Assembly: GCA_964405835.1 (NCBI GenBank)
Contig: CAYOPN010000018.1
Span: forward strand, 1-44,558
Source: JAJVIP01 sp964405835
GTDB taxonomy: Bacteria > Elusimicrobiota > Elusimicrobia > F11
DNA length: 44,558 nucleotides
Direction of reading: 5' to 3'
Shown piece by piece: positions 8,484 through 15,497 of the stretch (within the stretch, counting starts at the first letter, position 1; each line of letters opens with the position of its first letter). A program made the translations under genes and the position numbers. Below the pieces are notes generated by a model. That model saw only the letters and a list, made by a program, of their open reading frames with translations. It made no database searches and was not told where the DNA came from.

Positions 8484-8751
8484 ACAACTCATATTTGTTT
8501 GCACGAACGCGCGCAAGCCCGGAGAGCGGATCAGTTGCGCCGGCGAAGGGCGCTGCGGGCAGGATATTTTGGACCGCCTTAAAGACCACGTGAAGAAAAA
8601 CAATTTGCAGGATGTTGTGCGGGTCTCTAAATCGGGCTGCCAGGAGAAATGCGAGACCGGTCCGACCGTGGCCGTGATGCCTCAGAACGATTTTTTGTCG
8701 GACGTGTCCGTGGCGGACGTCGACAAAATTATTTCGACTTACCTCTCTTAA
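8458..8751 (+). CDS. Thioredoxin-fold [2Fe-2S] ferredoxin
   Basis: This 97-residue protein matches the small thioredoxin-like [2Fe-2S] ferredoxins. C15 and C27 (C-x11-C) and C61 and C65 (GCQEKCETGP, C-x3-C) are the expected cluster ligands, and C33 is extra. The GTG start lies 26 bases inside the 3' end of mqnC, so it is the last cistron of the menaquinone operon. By position it may supply electrons to the radical SAM enzymes MqnE or MqnC, or to a redox step of quinone synthesis; this is inference. Its 3' end overlaps the convergent gene at 8729 by 23 bases. The family is clear and the role is not. Confidence 0.8.
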   Translation: MKKSPLPYKQLIFVCTNARKPGERISCAGEGRCGQDILDRLKDHVKKNNLQDVVRVSKSGCQEKCETGPTVAVMPQNDFLSDVSVADVDKIISTYLS

Positions 8752-9430
8752 CCACCTTTTTCTCTTTCACGTCCACTGTCAGCGCGTCATAAAGGTTCTC
8801 GCCTTTCTTTTTCTTCTCGAACACTTCCACAACCACCACGGTCGCTTCCGCTTCAGGCAACTTCGCCTGTTTCACGCGCGTGCCCAATTGTTTCCCCGTC
8901 TTTTGGAGACCGGCCACGAATATCCGGATGTCCGGCAACTCCCCGACGATCTGAAGCGCCTGGTCCACGACTTCTGGAGGGACAGCGTCGCTTGGTGAGG
9001 CCGGCTTGATTTCCTGATAGTGCCGGACGCGTTTCACCCAAGGGACCTGATTGAATGTTTTTTGTTTTGGGTCCCAGAAAAAATCGAACCCATCGCTGCA
9101 ATTGGAGCAGGCCGTGATGGCGAACGCCTGGTCCCCCGGGTCTTTATCTCCGGTCGTACCGGGTTTGTGCAAAAAAACAGGTTGCGAATATTCCCGGAAA
9201 AAGAGCGCTTCGCTACGGACCGGATTCTGGAATTGGGTCCCAACCAACAGGAAGTATTGGTTTTTGCTTGGCAGGCCGTAAATTCCCGAAATCGCCATGT
9301 CGGGGATCCCATCTTTGTTGAAGTCCCCCGCCGGAGTGAACAGCGGCTGAGGATCGTTTGGGTTGATGTTGATATCGGTTGAGTTTAAAACGCGGGGAAG
9401 ATTGGTTTTCGCAACAAGCGCATCGATCAA
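8729..9430 (-). CDS. Exported FG-GAP/EF-hand-like repeat protein, N-terminus uncertain
   Basis: At least 233 residues follow a TTG at 9430. GDFNKDGIPDMAISGIYG is an FG-GAP type repeat with a calcium-loop pattern (D-x-N-x-D-G-x-x-D). The C-terminus is rich in Lys and Val. The frame stays open upstream to a stop at 9539-9541 and encodes a convincing signal-peptide core (TFPVVFLFAPSAFG, about 9446-9487), but it has no ATG, GTG or upstream TTG there. Translation may start at an ATT (9508), or the protein may be joined to the 52-codon ORF by a frameshift. It is probably a periplasmic or surface protein that follows two other small genes in the same direction. No function can be assigned. Confidence 0.6.
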   Translation of the reverse strand: MIDALVAKTNLPRVLNSTDININPNDPQPLFTPAGDFNKDGIPDMAISGIYGLPSKNQYFLLVGTQFQNPVRSEALFFREYSQPVFLHKPGTTGDKDPGDQAFAITACSNCSDGFDFFWDPKQKTFNQVPWVKRVRHYQEIKPASPSDAVPPEVVDQALQIVGELPDIRIFVAGLQKTGKQLGTRVKQAKLPEAEATVVVVEVFEKKKKGENLYDALTVDVKEKKVVKRGKSK

Positions 9431-9489
9431 ATCATAGGGCTCAAGTCCAAATGCGGAAGGAGCAAACAGGAAAACGACGGGGAAGGTTT

Positions 9490-9648
9490 TTAGGTGAGTT
9501 GAGAAAATGGCTTTTGTTTCGGCGCAGCGGATTTTTGATCAACGGCGGGTTCTTTGGGCGCCGGATTTGCATCCATCACCACGAGGCCCATTTCGGCCGC
9601 GAGAGAAAACAGATTTTCCTCTTTTGGTTTTAGGATTTCCGGGTTCAT
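9490..9648 (-). CDS. Small coupled ORF, 52 residues, unknown
   Basis: An ATG at 9648 overlaps the stop of the upstream secreted-protein gene as ATGA, the arrangement used throughout this genome for coupled genes. The product begins MNPEILKPKEENLFSLAAEM and continues into an Ala/Pro/Lys-rich tail ending PFSQLT. It has no signal peptide or membrane segment. Its stop lies inside the open stretch that encodes the signal-peptide-like N-terminus of the next gene, so it may be a leader or the true N-terminal part of that protein if a frameshift occurs. Low certainty. Confidence 0.4.
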   Translation of the reverse strand: MNPEILKPKEENLFSLAAEMGLVVMDANPAPKEPAVDQKSAAPKQKPFSQLT

Positions 9649-10037
9649 TTTATTGATCTTACCAGAGAGACCACCGTTTCCAAAAAGATTGTTCCGTTCA
9701 CGACGTGCATCCCATTGGCGCCTTCCTGGATGGCAACGTTAGGGGCGATCACCGAAGCCTGTAAAACCGCCGCGACTTCCGGCTTCGATTTAGCGGCCTC
9801 GCTGACCTGCGCCAGGCATTCAGAAATGAGTTGATTTAACACGCTCTTTTTATTGTCCGCTTTGACCGTCTCGTTATCGATGGGGCAGCCCCACTCCAAG
9901 GTCTTTGTTTCACCGGAAATCGAAAACTGGGAAGGGACTCCGGTTTGAGGCATAAACACGCGGTGATTTGCCGTGGGAGTGCCCATGACCACCATGGGCA
10001 TCGCGATTGCGGCAATTAAAAGGGTCAATTTCTTCAT
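9645..10037 (-). CDS. Small secreted protein of unknown function
   Basis: This 130-residue protein has a clear signal peptide (MKKLTLLIAAIAMPMVVMG) and a strong Shine-Dalgarno (AAGGAGG, about six bases before the ATG). The mature part contains WGCPIDNETV, a second Cys in LISECLAQV and a Val/Ala-rich C-terminal half. The two cysteines could form a disulfide in the periplasm. It is followed, with an ATGA overlap, by the 52-codon ORF and then the FG-GAP-like protein, so the three may form one export-related unit. No family is recognised. Confidence 0.65.
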   Translation of the reverse strand: MKKLTLLIAAIAMPMVVMGTPTANHRVFMPQTGVPSQFSISGETKTLEWGCPIDNETVKADNKKSVLNQLISECLAQVSEAAKSKPEVAAVLQASVIAPNVAIQEGANGMHVVNGTIFLETVVSLVRSIK

Positions 10038-10117
10038 ACATCCTCCTTAAATTTCTTCTGGGAGGATAGCGGGTGACCAGTGACAAACCCTTTACATACA
10101 AGGGGTTTTCTGACGAA

Positions 10118-11062
10118 TTAACGCAGGGCAGGAGTTGGGGAGAGGACTTCTTTTGGCAGCGAAAAGACGACGTTTTCTTCGCGAACAAACACATCTTCGA
10201 CTTGGCCGTTAAAGTTTTTCGACAGGTAGGACACCACTTCCTGGACCAAATATTCGGGGGCAGAGGCGCCGGCGGTAAGACCGACTTTTTCGACCCCTTC
10301 CATCCAAGCCGGATTTATCTCGGAAGCTTGATCGATGAGGTACGACGCCACGCCGGCGTCCCGAGCGACATCACAAAGACGTTGAGAATTCGAGCTGTTT
10401 TTTGATCCGACCACGAGCAGAAGCTGAATTTTATGGTTTAACAACTCGCGAACGGCGTCCTGCCGGTTTTGCGTGGCGTAACAAATATCGTCCTTCGGCG
10501 GTGTCGACGCCTTGGGAAAACGGTTCCGGATGGCGGCCAAAATACCTTTGGTCTCATCAATGGAAAGCGTGGTTTGAGTCAAAACCATGACCCGGTCCGG
10601 GTTTGGGACATTGAGCGAAGCAACATCCTCCGGTTTTTCGACCAGTTGGATTTTCCCCGGTGCTTCCCCCATTGTCCCAACCACTTCATCATGGTCTTTG
10701 TGTCCTATTAATAAGAGCGTGTAGCCGTCCCGAAGGAAACGGTGCACTTCCAGATGGACTTTGGTGACCAGCGGGCAGGTGGCGTCGATGGTGCGGAGTT
10801 TGCGCTCCTGGGCCATGTCGCGCACGGCCGGCGCGATGCCGTGGGCGCTAAAAATAACACAGGAGCCGGCCGGGGCTTCTTCGACTTCATCAATGAAGAT
10901 AACCCCGCGTTTTTTGAAGTCCTCAACAACGGCCTTGTTATGGACGATCTCTTTGCGCACATAAATCGGGGCCGGAAATTTCTGTAGCGCCATATCGACG
11001 ATCTCGATGGCGCGGCGGACGCCGGCGCAAAAACCGCGTGGCGAAACAGTAAGGATCTTCAT
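10118..11062 (-). CDS. ispH: 4-hydroxy-3-methylbut-2-enyl diphosphate reductase IspH
   Basis: The 314-residue protein has the IspH/LytB cysteines: C12 in PRGFCAGVRRAIE, the Cys of IDATCPLVTKVH and the Cys of DDICYATQNRQ, which ligate the [4Fe-4S] cluster. IFSAHGIAP, LLIGHKDHDEVVGTMGEA and VGSKNSSNSQRL contain the substrate-binding His, Glu and Ser/Asn residues. It makes IPP and DMAPP in the last step of the MEP pathway, which also feeds the polyprenyl donor used by the menaquinone prenyltransferase nearby. The start overlaps the stop of the upstream uncharacterised gene (ATGA). The C-terminal ~25 residues extend past the core. Confidence 0.93.
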   Translation of the reverse strand: MKILTVSPRGFCAGVRRAIEIVDMALQKFPAPIYVRKEIVHNKAVVEDFKKRGVIFIDEVEEAPAGSCVIFSAHGIAPAVRDMAQERKLRTIDATCPLVTKVHLEVHRFLRDGYTLLLIGHKDHDEVVGTMGEAPGKIQLVEKPEDVASLNVPNPDRVMVLTQTTLSIDETKGILAAIRNRFPKASTPPKDDICYATQNRQDAVRELLNHKIQLLLVVGSKNSSNSQRLCDVARDAGVASYLIDQASEINPAWMEGVEKVGLTAGASAPEYLVQEVVSYLSKNFNGQVEDVFVREENVVFSLPKEVLSPTPALR

Positions 11063-11730
11063 GAGTTCACCAACCTGAAAAAAGCGTCCTGATAGCGTTC
11101 AAAAAGTCCGTACTCTTTAAGCTTAGCGCCCAACGCCGGTATGGCCGATTTGTTGTTTTTGGCGAGCCGGAACAAATGGTCGATTTCTCGTTTTTTGCCG
11201 CGGCGATGCCGCTCTTCCCCATCGAAAAATCCCCGTTCTTGAAGTTCCTGGACATTCGTGGAAAAGGAGGCCATCGTCTCCTCAACAATAAACTTCATGA
11301 TGGAGAGCTCCCACATCTGGTCTGAACCCGTAATCAGCGCGTTGTGATAGCTGTCGGATCCGTCAATTTGTTTGGAAATTTCCTGCACATATTGCTGGGG
11401 AGATTTGAGCTCAATGCGAGTGGAGAGGATTTCATTGCGGAATTGATATTCGAGGCCGCGCAGCGCTTGTCCATATTGCCGGATCATGGCATCGACCAAT
11501 TCTTTCACATCGTCGCCAAAACCCTGAAATTGTTCGGTCATCGACTGCATTGTGATCAATGCCGGTTTGTCGGCGGTGACGATCCCTTCGCGCAACCGGC
11601 TGCGGTCGGCCAGGCCCGGAACGTCCGTCACCAATTGATAATGGATGCGGGAGGCGCCGAAGGTGGCAAGCCGGTGTTTGGGCGAGCGAATGACCTGGAT
11701 CTGCTGAAATATCTTCTTAATTTGTTGCAT
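11059..11730 (-). CDS. Conserved-looking protein of unknown function, coupled to ispH
   Basis: From the ATG at 11730 the product has 223 residues; a GTG at 11739 would add three. It is soluble, mostly helical and charged, with no signal peptide. Gln-rich segments (MQQIKKIFQQIQVIRSPKHR) and a basic stretch (RHRRGKKREIDHLFRLAKNN) are visible, the latter possibly binding nucleic acid. I recognise no family. A promoter-like sequence (11746-11774) would start transcription at about 11739, giving a very short leader or none. The stop overlaps the ispH start, so the two are expressed together. Confidence 0.65.
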   Translation of the reverse strand: MQQIKKIFQQIQVIRSPKHRLATFGASRIHYQLVTDVPGLADRSRLREGIVTADKPALITMQSMTEQFQGFGDDVKELVDAMIRQYGQALRGLEYQFRNEILSTRIELKSPQQYVQEISKQIDGSDSYHNALITGSDQMWELSIMKFIVEETMASFSTNVQELQERGFFDGEERHRRGKKREIDHLFRLAKNNKSAIPALGAKLKEYGLFERYQDAFFRLVNS

Positions 11731-11745
11731 GTTTAGCACGAATGG

Positions 11746-11774
11746 ATCATACTTTTTCGACGAAAACCCGTAAA
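11746..11774 (-). promoter_or_regulatory. Sigma70-like promoter for the 11059-11730 gene and ispH
   Basis: Read on the minus strand: TTTACG (11774-11769), 17-base spacer, TATGAT (11751-11746). Transcription would begin near 11739, at or just before the possible start codons. It lies in the 57-base divergent gap. Confidence 0.45.
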
Positions 11775-11786
11775 CGCAGATAAAAT
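11756..11786 (+). promoter_or_regulatory. Possible promoter for the 11797 gene
   Basis: TTCGAC (11756-11761), then GATAAA (11779-11784, 17-base spacing) or TAAAAT (11781-11786). Expected initiation is within a few bases of the ATG at 11797. It overlaps the divergent promoter on the other strand. Weak consensus. Confidence 0.3.
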
Positions 11787-11796
11787 CCGCTGGAAA

Positions 11797-12570
11797 ATGT
11801 CCACAATTGAAATCTCAAAACATGCAAACCTGAAATGGGTCGGCGCAACGGTTGGAGCGGCCCTTTTGTCGATCGGCCTCGGCATCGGCGTGGGCCCCAT
11901 CGGTGTATACGCGGCGTCGGCAGCGGGTATCGCGGCGGCGGGATGGGCGCTGGTCTTAAACCGGAAACAACCCGTGGCCATAACGATGCTAGGGGTTCAT
12001 TCCGTCCTTATTATAGTGGCGGCCGGACTCGATGTGCTCTTCCTAAGGCCCCTTCCTGGGGAAACACTTCAAATGCCCCGGCTCGCACAGATCTACCATG
12101 ACCCCGCCGGTTTTTTTGAAGTGCGCGCTCCCGAAGGATGGGACATTGAAGAAATTCATGGTACCACTGAAGCCGGCGTGCGGTTGCGGCCCTCGGACCG
12201 CGCGCATTATATGGGCGTTTCCGAATTAACGGTGCGGATACGCGAACTCTCGAACCCGGCGTCGGACCCGATGAAGTTTTTGAAAAAATTGGCTGCAACG
12301 ATCAAATCCAAACCAGAGAAAAACCGGACGCTGTTCGATTTCTCGTCGAGACCCGTTAAATTATTAAACGGCAGTCAGGGCATGTGGTCGGAGCTTGTGA
12401 TCAAACGATTCTGGGTTCCGCTTTACCAGTCGGCCCTCTACGGCATTAAAGACAAAAAATATCTATGTTCGGTGTCGGTCACGGGCGTAAAAAATCACGA
12501 TACGTTGGCTGAAGTTCTGTGCCTCGGCGTCTACCACACCATTCGCGTCCACCCTTCCAAGAAAGCCTAA
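11797..12570 (+). CDS. Membrane protein with PsbP/DUF1795-like C-terminal domain
   Basis: The product has 257 residues. Three hydrophobic segments lie in the first ~90 residues (about 14-33, 34-52 and 60-80), the first two rich in Gly and Ala. After an FLRPLPG linker the soluble part (about 95-257) begins FFEVRAPEGWDIEE and contains alternating strands (ELTVRIRELS, MWSELVIKRFWVPLYQSAL, KYLCSVSVTG), a pattern similar to PsbP-like single-domain proteins. The fold assignment is tentative. It is transcribed divergently from the ispH unit and precedes the SH3b-domain membrane protein on the same strand. No function is assigned. Confidence 0.6.
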   Translation: MSTIEISKHANLKWVGATVGAALLSIGLGIGVGPIGVYAASAAGIAAAGWALVLNRKQPVAITMLGVHSVLIIVAAGLDVLFLRPLPGETLQMPRLAQIYHDPAGFFEVRAPEGWDIEEIHGTTEAGVRLRPSDRAHYMGVSELTVRIRELSNPASDPMKFLKKLAATIKSKPEKNRTLFDFSSRPVKLLNGSQGMWSELVIKRFWVPLYQSALYGIKDKKYLCSVSVTGVKNHDTLAEVLCLGVYHTIRVHPSKKA

Positions 12571-12583
12571 AAATCAAAACCCC

Positions 12584-12612
12584 CTGATAATACGGGGCAA
12601 ACCGGTTAGAAT
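12584..12612 (+). promoter_or_regulatory. Promoter-like sequence within an inverted repeat before 12620
   Basis: CTGATA (12584-12589), 17-base spacer, TAGAAT (12607-12612). Overlapping it is a perfect 8-base inverted repeat, CTGATAAT (12584-12591) and ATTATCAG (12611-12618), ending one base before the GTG start. It could be an operator or a hairpin; initiation would be nearly leaderless. Confidence 0.4.
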
Positions 12613-12619
12613 TATCAGC

Positions 12620-14761
12620 GTGAACCCGGGAAATTTCTATACCCCTTCTTTCTACCGCCAAAACGAGCGGGAAATCAAAAGCATCGGCATCATCATCTCG
12701 ATGATTGTGTTTGTGGTGCTTTATCACTCCGCCGCTCCTGTTCAATCTATCGTTGATAAAGCGGTCAATCCCGCTGTTGGGGGGGTGACGGTCCTCTATG
12801 GCAAAGTGACCACGCCCATTTACCGCACAACCGGCCTCAACCTGGGTTTTGTGACTCCTCCGCCAGACCAAGAATTTCTCTTCAATGTCCGCCTGGCCAG
12901 TTATGTCAATGAACGTCGGGCTGGACCGCTGCTCGACATCGCGGTCGATAACCGGTTCCCCGAGGAAAAGCGGGCGCGCGCGCTCAATGCGATACTCAAA
13001 TTTGAAACGACCGCAGATTGGGTCCAACCATTTTTGAATGAATTGCCGAAAGGCGGGCTGTTGGGGATGTACGACCTGAAAGCCCCTCTTCTCGACGCGC
13101 TGGTAAAGAAGATCCGCGAGGAAGGCGGCGTTCGCCAACCGCTCGTGCGCGCTTATGCCGAGGTGGTTTTTTCCTTTTTGATGCAAGTTCCGGACACGGT
13201 GCTCCGTGTCCATGCGGCGAACTGGTTGCCGGATGTGATCGCCGAAGACGCCGTGTTTATTCTCGCCCCTCGTATCGCCAAAGAAAAAGAACCGGACGTC
13301 CAACTTGCCATCGAACAGGCGCTTTTTGAGATCCGGGCCATATCGGAACCAGAATCAGCGCGGGAAGTTTTGATGCCGTTGTATAGGAACCCACCATGGC
13401 CGGCTGTGAAGCTTCCGATCTCGGTGATTCTCGCAAGGCTTGGCTATTCCGGCGCGGCTCAATACGTCCAAAACGCGCTGCAATCCGAAACCATCACCAA
13501 AGAAGAACGGATGCGGCTCGTGTTGGGGCGGGATGCAACACCTTTCCCGCGTCAATTAAAAATTTCCGAGAAACAGCAAAAACTCTGGGCCGATATGCGG
13601 AAGATGCGCGAGGAGCAGGCCAAAGCCGCCATGGTGCGCCGCGAACAGATCATTCGGCAGGAAAGGATCAAACAGGCCGCTATCGCCAAAGCGGAGAAAG
13701 CGGCCGCCGTGCCGGCCGTTGTTGAAGAAGCACCCGTTCCGGTTCAAAAACAAGTTTCAGAAACGACGGCACAGCAACCCGATACCAAACAGATTGCGCG
13801 CGTGCCCGTCCCGGTCGTTCCACCGGCCGCCAAAACCGTTCCCAAAGGTTTTCCCGTTCCCGGAGCGGAGCAACCGGAAGCGCTTCCCTCCGTGGAAGAA
13901 TCCGTTCCAGTTGTTGAGTCCGTTTCCGATGAAAGCCTGATGCCGCCGGCGCTGGAAGATTCCATGCCGAAAGCGCGCTCGCTGATGAACTATGTTGATA
14001 TCGTATTTGAAGTAAAAAACAAGGAAGTCCCCCTCTTTCAGAATCCCGGAGAAGGCGCAACCGGAGCGGTGTTGCCGGTTGGCACGAAAGGAAAGGCTGA
14101 TTTTGAAGTGCTGATTGGAGATGACCGCTGGTATCAGGTGAAAACGAAAAAAGGAAATGGCTGGGCCAACGGAAAAAATCTCTCCGTATTCAATTTGTCA
14201 CCCGGGTCCGAAACGCCGGCCGTCGTTAAAAAAACACCGAAAGGCGACGGCATGGACGGTGGCCGCAAGGAATCCACCTATTTCACGGCGGCCGCGGAAA
14301 ACGTTTCTATTTTCAGCAAGGCCAATGAGAACTCCCAACAGGATGGCGTTTTAAATTTTGATACCGCCTACCTGGCCGTCCGCTCGGAAAAGGTCGGGAC
14401 CGACCGTTGGTTCCTACTTGAAATCAACTCCGAGAAGAAGGGCTGGGTGAGAGGCATCGATTTGCAGTTGGCGGACGTTCAACAGCCGGTTGAGTTGGAG
14501 ACACCCACGGAACCGCTGAGTCAGCGCGGAAAACCGTCTGCGTTTGCGGCCGAATACGTGATGGCGTCAGTGAAAGGCGTGGGCGTCTACGCAAAGCCAT
14601 CCATCTCCGCAAAAATGGTCCGCCAGATTGATCCTCCGACGGTCTACAAAGTGGTCGAAACATCGGCCGATGGCGGGAAAGAGTGGTATCGGATTGAATT
14701 GCCCGGTAAGAAACAAGGCTGGGTGCAGACGATGGACGTTAACTTAACGAAGCCCGAGTAA
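12620..14761 (+). CDS. Membrane-anchored protein with helical repeats and three SH3b domains
   Basis: The 713-residue product starts at a GTG. A membrane anchor lies at residues about 21-40. Helical repeat-like sequence follows (about 90-300; alternating LLDAL, ALVKKIREE and FILAPRIAKE helices resemble HEAT/armadillo repeats). A charged coiled coil spans about 316-365 (QKLWADMRKMREEQAKAA), then a Pro/Val/Glu-rich linker to about 450. Three bacterial SH3 (SH3b) domains lie at about 456-523, 552-620 and 643-710, each ending in a W-Y/F-x-V/L/I ... GW pattern (RWYQVKTKKGNGW, RWFLLEINSEKKGW, EWYRIELPGKKQGW). Such domains usually bind cell-wall peptides, so an envelope role is likely. Its 3' end overlaps batE, which also has an SH3-like C-terminus, by 23 bases. 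Confidence 0.65.
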   Translation: MNPGNFYTPSFYRQNEREIKSIGIIISMIVFVVLYHSAAPVQSIVDKAVNPAVGGVTVLYGKVTTPIYRTTGLNLGFVTPPPDQEFLFNVRLASYVNERRAGPLLDIAVDNRFPEEKRARALNAILKFETTADWVQPFLNELPKGGLLGMYDLKAPLLDALVKKIREEGGVRQPLVRAYAEVVFSFLMQVPDTVLRVHAANWLPDVIAEDAVFILAPRIAKEKEPDVQLAIEQALFEIRAISEPESAREVLMPLYRNPPWPAVKLPISVILARLGYSGAAQYVQNALQSETITKEERMRLVLGRDATPFPRQLKISEKQQKLWADMRKMREEQAKAAMVRREQIIRQERIKQAAIAKAEKAAAVPAVVEEAPVPVQKQVSETTAQQPDTKQIARVPVPVVPPAAKTVPKGFPVPGAEQPEALPSVEESVPVVESVSDESLMPPALEDSMPKARSLMNYVDIVFEVKNKEVPLFQNPGEGATGAVLPVGTKGKADFEVLIGDDRWYQVKTKKGNGWANGKNLSVFNLSPGSETPAVVKKTPKGDGMDGGRKESTYFTAAAENVSIFSKANENSQQDGVLNFDTAYLAVRSEKVGTDRWFLLEINSEKKGWVRGIDLQLADVQQPVELETPTEPLSQRGKPSAFAAEYVMASVKGVGVYAKPSISAKMVRQIDPPTVYKVVETSADGGKEWYRIELPGKKQGWVQTMDVNLTKPE

Positions 14762-15497
14762 TCTCTACCGCTTCCACTTCGCTGTTTGGGATCCACCCCT
14801 TAAGCCCCTGGTTCGGGACCCCCACCTGCGTCCAGTCAGGGCGGCGATTGAGCAGAAGCACGTGGCTTCCTTCCGGAATCGTAAACCCCACGGCGTAATC
14901 CGGCCCCGGTCCGTTCCGCACTTCTCCCGGAGGATTAATGACAACTCCGGCCGGTTGATGTTCCATCGCAAAGGCCACGCCAGTCCAAGCAAACACCAGC
15001 GCAAGCAGTGATCCGGAAAGCCATAACGTCACGCCGGGCCAACTCTCGCTGGTGATCCAACCGAGCGTCCGCGCGCCCACAATGCCGAAAAACAACCACA
15101 ACAACAACGCGAGCGCAATGCTCAGCTCATTCATGGTGAACGTCATGAAAATGCGCTGAAGAAAGTCTTTCTCGTTGTCTTTGATGTGCGAGGTCGCCAG
15201 CGACAAATTGAACTGGATGTCGGCGTCGCGCGGCGCCAAGCGCAGAGCGCGTTCGTACCACAGCACCGCCTTGCCGCGTTCCCCACGCCGATAGTGAAGA
15301 TTTCCGATGTTGTAATAAAGCTCCGCGCTCTGAAAACCCTGCGCAATCAACGCTTGATAAATCTCATTGGCCTTGTCCATGTCCCCTTTTTCAAGCGCTT
15401 GGTTGGCCGCGGCAAACCGGTCGTTGGGGCTGGCAGGATCGTTCTGGGCGAACAATGGCGCTGCAATAATTAGGAACAAAAAGAGGATTTTCTTCAT
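14739..15497 (-). CDS. batE: BatE-like TPR and SH3 protein of the aerotolerance operon
   Basis: The 252-residue product has a signal peptide (KKILFLFLIIAAPLFAQ), TPR repeats at about residues 25-105 (AELYYNIGNLHYRRGERGKAV is a textbook TPR), two membrane segments (about 125-150 and 155-178) and a C-terminal SH3-like domain (VRNGPGPDYAVGFTIPEGS ... KGWIPNSEVE). This is the usual BatE layout. Bat proteins form an envelope-associated complex linked to aerotolerance and stress resistance in Bacteroides and relatives. It is the last gene of the operon, its start overlaps the batD stop, and it converges on the SH3b gene. Confidence 0.8.
   Translation of the reverse strand: MKKILFLFLIIAAPLFAQNDPASPNDRFAAANQALEKGDMDKANEIYQALIAQGFQSAELYYNIGNLHYRRGERGKAVLWYERALRLAPRDADIQFNLSLATSHIKDNEKDFLQRIFMTFTMNELSIALALLLWLFFGIVGARTLGWITSESWPGVTLWLSGSLLALVFAWTGVAFAMEHQPAGVVINPPGEVRNGPGPDYAVGFTIPEGSHVLLLNRRPDWTQVGVPNQGLKGWIPNSEVEAVEITRASLS

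Noticed and set aside
10080..10117. Possible terminator after ispH (AACCC...GGGTT hairpin)
   Set aside because: The stem is short with a mismatch and no U-tract follows; support is too weak.
8729..14761. Two convergent gene pairs that both overlap by exactly 23 bases (8729-8751 and 14739-14761)
   Set aside because: The sequences of the two overlaps are unrelated, so the equal length is most likely chance.
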